From assembly GCA_016706365.1 (NCBI GenBank), contig JADJJU010000012.1, forward strand, positions 1 through 64,000: 64,000 nucleotides of DNA. Direction: 5' to 3'. This document shows positions 62,716 to 64,000 of this stretch, one piece after another. Both the position numbers and the translations under genes were made by a program. The first letter of the stretch is position 1. Each line of letters starts with the position of its first letter. The stretch is from Saprospiraceae bacterium. Lineage in GTDB: Bacteria; Bacteroidota; Bacteroidia; Chitinophagales; Saprospiraceae. The notes beneath the pieces are model-generated. The model worked only from the letters and a program-made list of their open reading frames with translations, was not told the DNA's origin and ran no database searches.

Positions 62716-64000
62716 TTAAAATCTTTGTCCACTCCCTGCAGATATGGACTTTTGCTTCAATTTCTCATACATTCTGTAATACAATTTTGGAACATGTGGC
62801 TTTAATTGTTCCACGAGATGAAGGATTCTATTGATACGACCCTCTTCCAGGATCGTTGCATCCAGCCATGTATCCATTTGAGAAAGCATGGATTTTTCTT
62901 TAAGGTACCCTTCCTTAAAGGAGGCTACCAAATAGCACCAATGAATCGTGGGTATATAGTTGGGTTGATCCTGATTTTTCTTCTCCAGCTCAAGAATATG
63001 ATTTTGATGGATGAGCTGAATCACTTTAGTGTATTTATTTTGTTGTAACAGCGTTTCGAGATAACTTGTAAAAAATAGATGCCATCGGTTTTCGATGATC
63101 TCCTTTTTATAAGCTTTGAAAAAGGTACCGGCATAATTCTCAGCAGATTTGTATTGCTGATTGGCATTAAGGCAGAGGAGATAGAAGGAGACAAATCCAA
63201 TTTTGTTGTACATGTTTTGCGTATCTTTCATAACAGGATATGCGGCTTTCATAAGTTGAAGTGCCTCAGTATTTTTTTGCCTGCGAAGCAAAACAGCCGC
63301 CAGATTATTTACATAATAAATGTAGTCATGGTTTTTCCAGCGCAGAGACAGATATCCATAATATATAGCTTTGTCAAATTCCTTAAACTTCGAATGAATC
63401 AGGAGCCTGTTGGCATAGTAATTACTCAGAATTCGCTTACTGTAAAAATCTCCCTCCTGAAATATATGATCCATATGATCAAATTTCTCCAGCAAGCGAT
63501 CAAACTTTCTATAATTCAATCCAATAAAGGTGAGTCTCAACAAAGCCGTATACCGGTTGAGACCATCAATTTGTTCATTATAAAAAACCTCCTCGAGCCA
63601 TTGCTCCCATTGAAGGGATTCTACATCATGTTGAGCGTATTGCGAAACAATATCCTTTGTAGCGACATGCATTTTTTCATCGACTTCCTGAGAAAGCTTA
63701 TAAGCCGGGGCAAAATTAGAAATAAACTGATCTGCGACCTGATGATCCTTGTATCTTAACCTAATCAATAGAAACTGCCGATAGGTTCGTACTAATTCAT
63801 AAAACTTACAAAAGAAGAAACCCGGTTTGCGATATCTTCGGATAGCAGACAACAACTTTTTTTCGTCATCAGGCGCAATACTATCAGTCATGATTTTGCG
63901 CTCCATATCATTCATCCAGACCAACTTCTCATCCACATCAATTGCTTTCAAACGCTCCTCAATCCAGTTTTTCAGATGTGAATATTTACGCTTGTCAATT
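62716..64000 (-). CDS. TPR-like hypothetical protein, 5' end beyond window
   Basis: The frame stays open to the window edge: before the TTG at 63951 it continues IDKRKYSHLKNWIEER without a stop, so the true start lies outside. The visible 428 residues are helical with TPR-like pairs (FDKAIYYGYLSLRWKNHDYI, NTEALQLMKAAYPVMKD) and a pattern seen in Bacteroidota proteins of about 500 aa with no known function. No signal peptide is visible in this part. Confidence 0.7.
   Translation of the reverse strand, partial: IDKRKYSHLKNWIEERLKAIDVDEKLVWMNDMERKIMTDSIAPDDEKKLLSAIRRYRKPGFFFCKFYELVRTYRQFLLIRLRYKDHQVADQFISNFAPAYKLSQEVDEKMHVATKDIVSQYAQHDVESLQWEQWLEEVFYNEQIDGLNRYTALLRLTFIGLNYRKFDRLLEKFDHMDHIFQEGDFYSKRILSNYYANRLLIHSKFKEFDKAIYYGYLSLRWKNHDYIYYVNNLAAVLLRRQKNTEALQLMKAAYPVMKDTQNMYNKIGFVSFYLLCLNANQQYKSAENYAGTFFKAYKKEIIENRWHLFFTSYLETLLQQNKYTKVIQLIHQNHILELEKKNQDQPNYIPTIHWCYLVASFKEGYLKEKSMLSQMDTWLDATILEEGRINRILHLVEQLKPHVPKLYYRMYEKLKQKSISAGSGQRF

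Noticed and set aside
63079..63759. Long + strand open frame of 226 codons
   Set aside because: It is antisense to the TPR-like gene and its composition is that of a complement of a helical protein; no domain is recognisable.
1..64000. tRNA, rRNA or riboswitch genes
   Set aside because: No segment showed tRNA cloverleaf landmarks, rRNA sequence or known riboswitch cores by eye.
1..64000. Integron integrase or transposase within the window
   Set aside because: No protein shows tyrosine recombinase, serine recombinase or DDE transposase motifs, so the array is described without its enzyme.

Overview
This window looks like chromosomal DNA of an environmental Bacteroidota bacterium (Saprospiria, Chitinophagia or Cytophagia-like; the exact class is not resolvable here). 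The reasons are AT-rich DNA with many TTG/GTG starts, promoters of the Bacteroidota type (TTG, about 20 nt, then TAnnTTTG), secreted proteins with C-terminal type IX secretion sorting domains, type B ribosomal protein L31, families typical of the phylum (DUF3667, DUF2490, DUF5990, GlmU-like protein, ArsR/AHSA1 pairs), and a CrtD-CruF-CrtZ cluster for monocyclic carotenoids.

Layout. 1-7970: an array of small exported or membrane proteins, mostly alpha/beta-hydrolases and DUF1772-like proteins, all on the + strand and nearly all followed by an imperfect palindromic element of about 140 or 205 bp ending in a GTT core. This has the architecture of an integron gene-cassette array with attC sites; no integrase lies in the window. 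Two decayed relatives of one site flank a methyltransferase gene at 9.4-10.8 kb. 8.5-20.4 kb: ordinary accessory genes (FMN-binding stress protein, DUF2975 plus YozG-like regulator, esterase, DUF3667, GNAT, KOW protein, cytochrome b561, beta-lactamase-fold protein), with a duplicated palindromic/C-rich module upstream of two of them. 20.5-24.4 kb: a small defence-like island (RelE/HTH toxin-antitoxin, HEPN-like protein, PD-(D/E)XK nuclease, NADAR protein and a macrodomain protein whose halves appear in swapped order). 24.4-38 kb: lipoproteins, beta-propeller, cupins, T9SS protein, alpha/beta-hydrolase divergent from a membrane-anchored winged-helix regulator, ArsR/AHSA1 pair, TPR-adenylate cyclase. 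38.5-46.7 kb: pyruvate-kinase-like protein, ZIP transporter, TetR operon ending in a truncated TolC gene, then a sulfide:quinone oxidoreductase-like/DsrC/DsrE operon and a peroxiredoxin. 47.5-50.7 kb: carotenoid cluster. 50.7-53 kb: L31, GlmU-like protein and spermidine-synthase-like protein. 53.1-56.6 kb: OmpR/histidine kinase pair overlapping a vanadium-haloperoxidase-like gene. 56.6-64 kb (minus strand): 4-helix-bundle membrane protein, P2-type cation ATPase, DUF2339 protein and a TPR-like protein that runs off the window.

Many genes are broken. At least nine genes have frameshifts, most of them in or beside homopolymer runs, and six otherwise continuous frames contain a single in-frame stop. 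The frameshifts look like long-read consensus errors. The in-frame stops cannot be explained that way and cluster partly in the cassette array, so some may be real decay. I annotate each broken gene over its full reconstructed length. The observations I rate most worth following are the attC-like cassette array, the NADAR/macrodomain pair with the permuted macrodomain, and the HEPN/nuclease neighbours.
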